Positions 12,845 through 13,079 of a stretch of DNA of 13,079 nucleotides are shown one piece after another. Within the stretch, counting starts at the first letter, position 1, and the number at the start of each line of letters is the position of its first letter. The notes beneath the pieces were generated by a model. The model saw only the letters and a list, made by a program, of their open reading frames with translations. It was not told the origin of the DNA and made no database searches. The position numbers and the translations under genes are program-made. The stretch spans positions 1 through 13,079 of the forward strand of contig JAFGNO010000145.1 in assembly GCA_016926985.1 (NCBI GenBank), read 5' to 3'. Source of the DNA: Anaerolineae bacterium (lineage in GTDB: Bacteria > Chloroflexota > Anaerolineae > Aggregatilineales > UBA3940).

Positions 12845-13079
12845 GACAGCCCAGGGACTGGTTATTCTGTTCCCAGTACCAATCAACAGTCAGTTTCAAT
12901 CCATCGATAAACGAAATATCCGGCTCATAACCCATACGCGCTCTAGCCCGGTCAATGGCTGCCCTGGAGTGCTTGATATCGCCGGGACGGGGATCGGTGT
13001 AGATGGGGGCGATATTGTTGCCGGTTATCTCCTGAAGGACTTCTACCAGGGTGTTCAGCGAAGTTTGTCCTCCCGCCGC
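12837..13079 (-). CDS. NAD-dependent nucleotide-sugar epimerase, C-terminal 80 residues, cut by window edge
   Basis: The open frame enters from the right edge and ends at TGA 12837-12839. The tail matches extended short-chain dehydrogenase/reductases acting on UDP-sugars: SLNTLVEVLQEITG, then the hallmark DPRPGDIKHSRA, then MGYEPDISFIDGLKLTVDWY and a polar end with GCRD. In this family the RPGD(I/V) segment belongs to the substrate-binding lobe; UDP-glucose 4-epimerase, UDP-GlcNAc 4-epimerase (WbpP-like) and related dehydratases share it. The NAD-binding GxxGxxG and the YxxxK catalytic pair are outside the window, so the exact reaction cannot be told. It is the most upstream visible gene of the glycan operon and overlaps the GT4 start, consistent with supplying its sugar donor. 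Confidence 0.9.
   Translation of the reverse strand, partial: AAGGQTSLNTLVEVLQEITGNNIAPIYTDPRPGDIKHSRAAIDRARARMGYEPDISFIDGLKLTVDWYWEQNNQSLGCRD

Noticed and set aside
12227..12910. A 227-codon rightward open frame
   Set aside because: It is antisense to the GT4 gene, whose motifs are unmistakable; the antisense product resembles no family.

Overview
The window looks like a bacterial chromosome segment of moderate GC (slightly above half by eye), with densely packed genes and no insertion sequence, tRNA, rRNA or CRISPR array that I can see. A member of the Chloroflexota (Anaerolineae-like) is my best guess. It rests on the style of the large class A penicillin-binding protein, the long lipid-linked-sugar glycosyltransferase with an extracellular C-terminal domain, and the QDNMDG form of the WecA/TagO active site. 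This is inference; no phylogenetic marker is complete enough to settle it.

Left part (1-4430). The 5' two thirds of a DNA polymerase I gene (5'-nuclease and intact 3'-5' exonuclease, truncated by the window edge) is read leftward. A 147-base divergent spacer separates it from a rightward three-gene unit: an aldo/keto reductase (GTG start), a compact alpha/beta hydrolase whose ATG overlaps the reductase stop, and a three-domain protein joining an AHSA1/SRPBCC lipid-binding-like domain, a PDZ domain and a DinB-type four-helix domain. A hairpin resembling a terminator follows. The three-domain fusion is the most unusual protein in the window.

Right part (4438-13079). All genes read leftward. 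In transcription order they are the C-terminal end of a sugar-nucleotide epimerase (truncated by the window edge), a GT4-family cytoplasmic glycosyltransferase, a WecA/TagO-like polyprenyl-phosphate sugar-1-phosphate transferase, and an 800-residue polytopic GT-C-type glycosyltransferase. These four are coupled by overlaps or a 3-base gap and look like one operon. After a 242-base spacer come a 997-residue class A penicillin-binding protein and a small, degenerate universal stress protein.

How it fits together: the epimerase would make a nucleotide sugar, the WecA/TagO-like enzyme would load the first sugar phosphate on undecaprenyl phosphate at the inner face, the GT4 enzyme would extend it, and the GT-C enzyme would transfer sugars from a polyprenyl carrier at the outer face. 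The penicillin-binding protein next door polymerises and cross-links peptidoglycan. The right half therefore reads as an envelope-building region. The left operon reads as a small stress or detoxification unit of unknown substrate.
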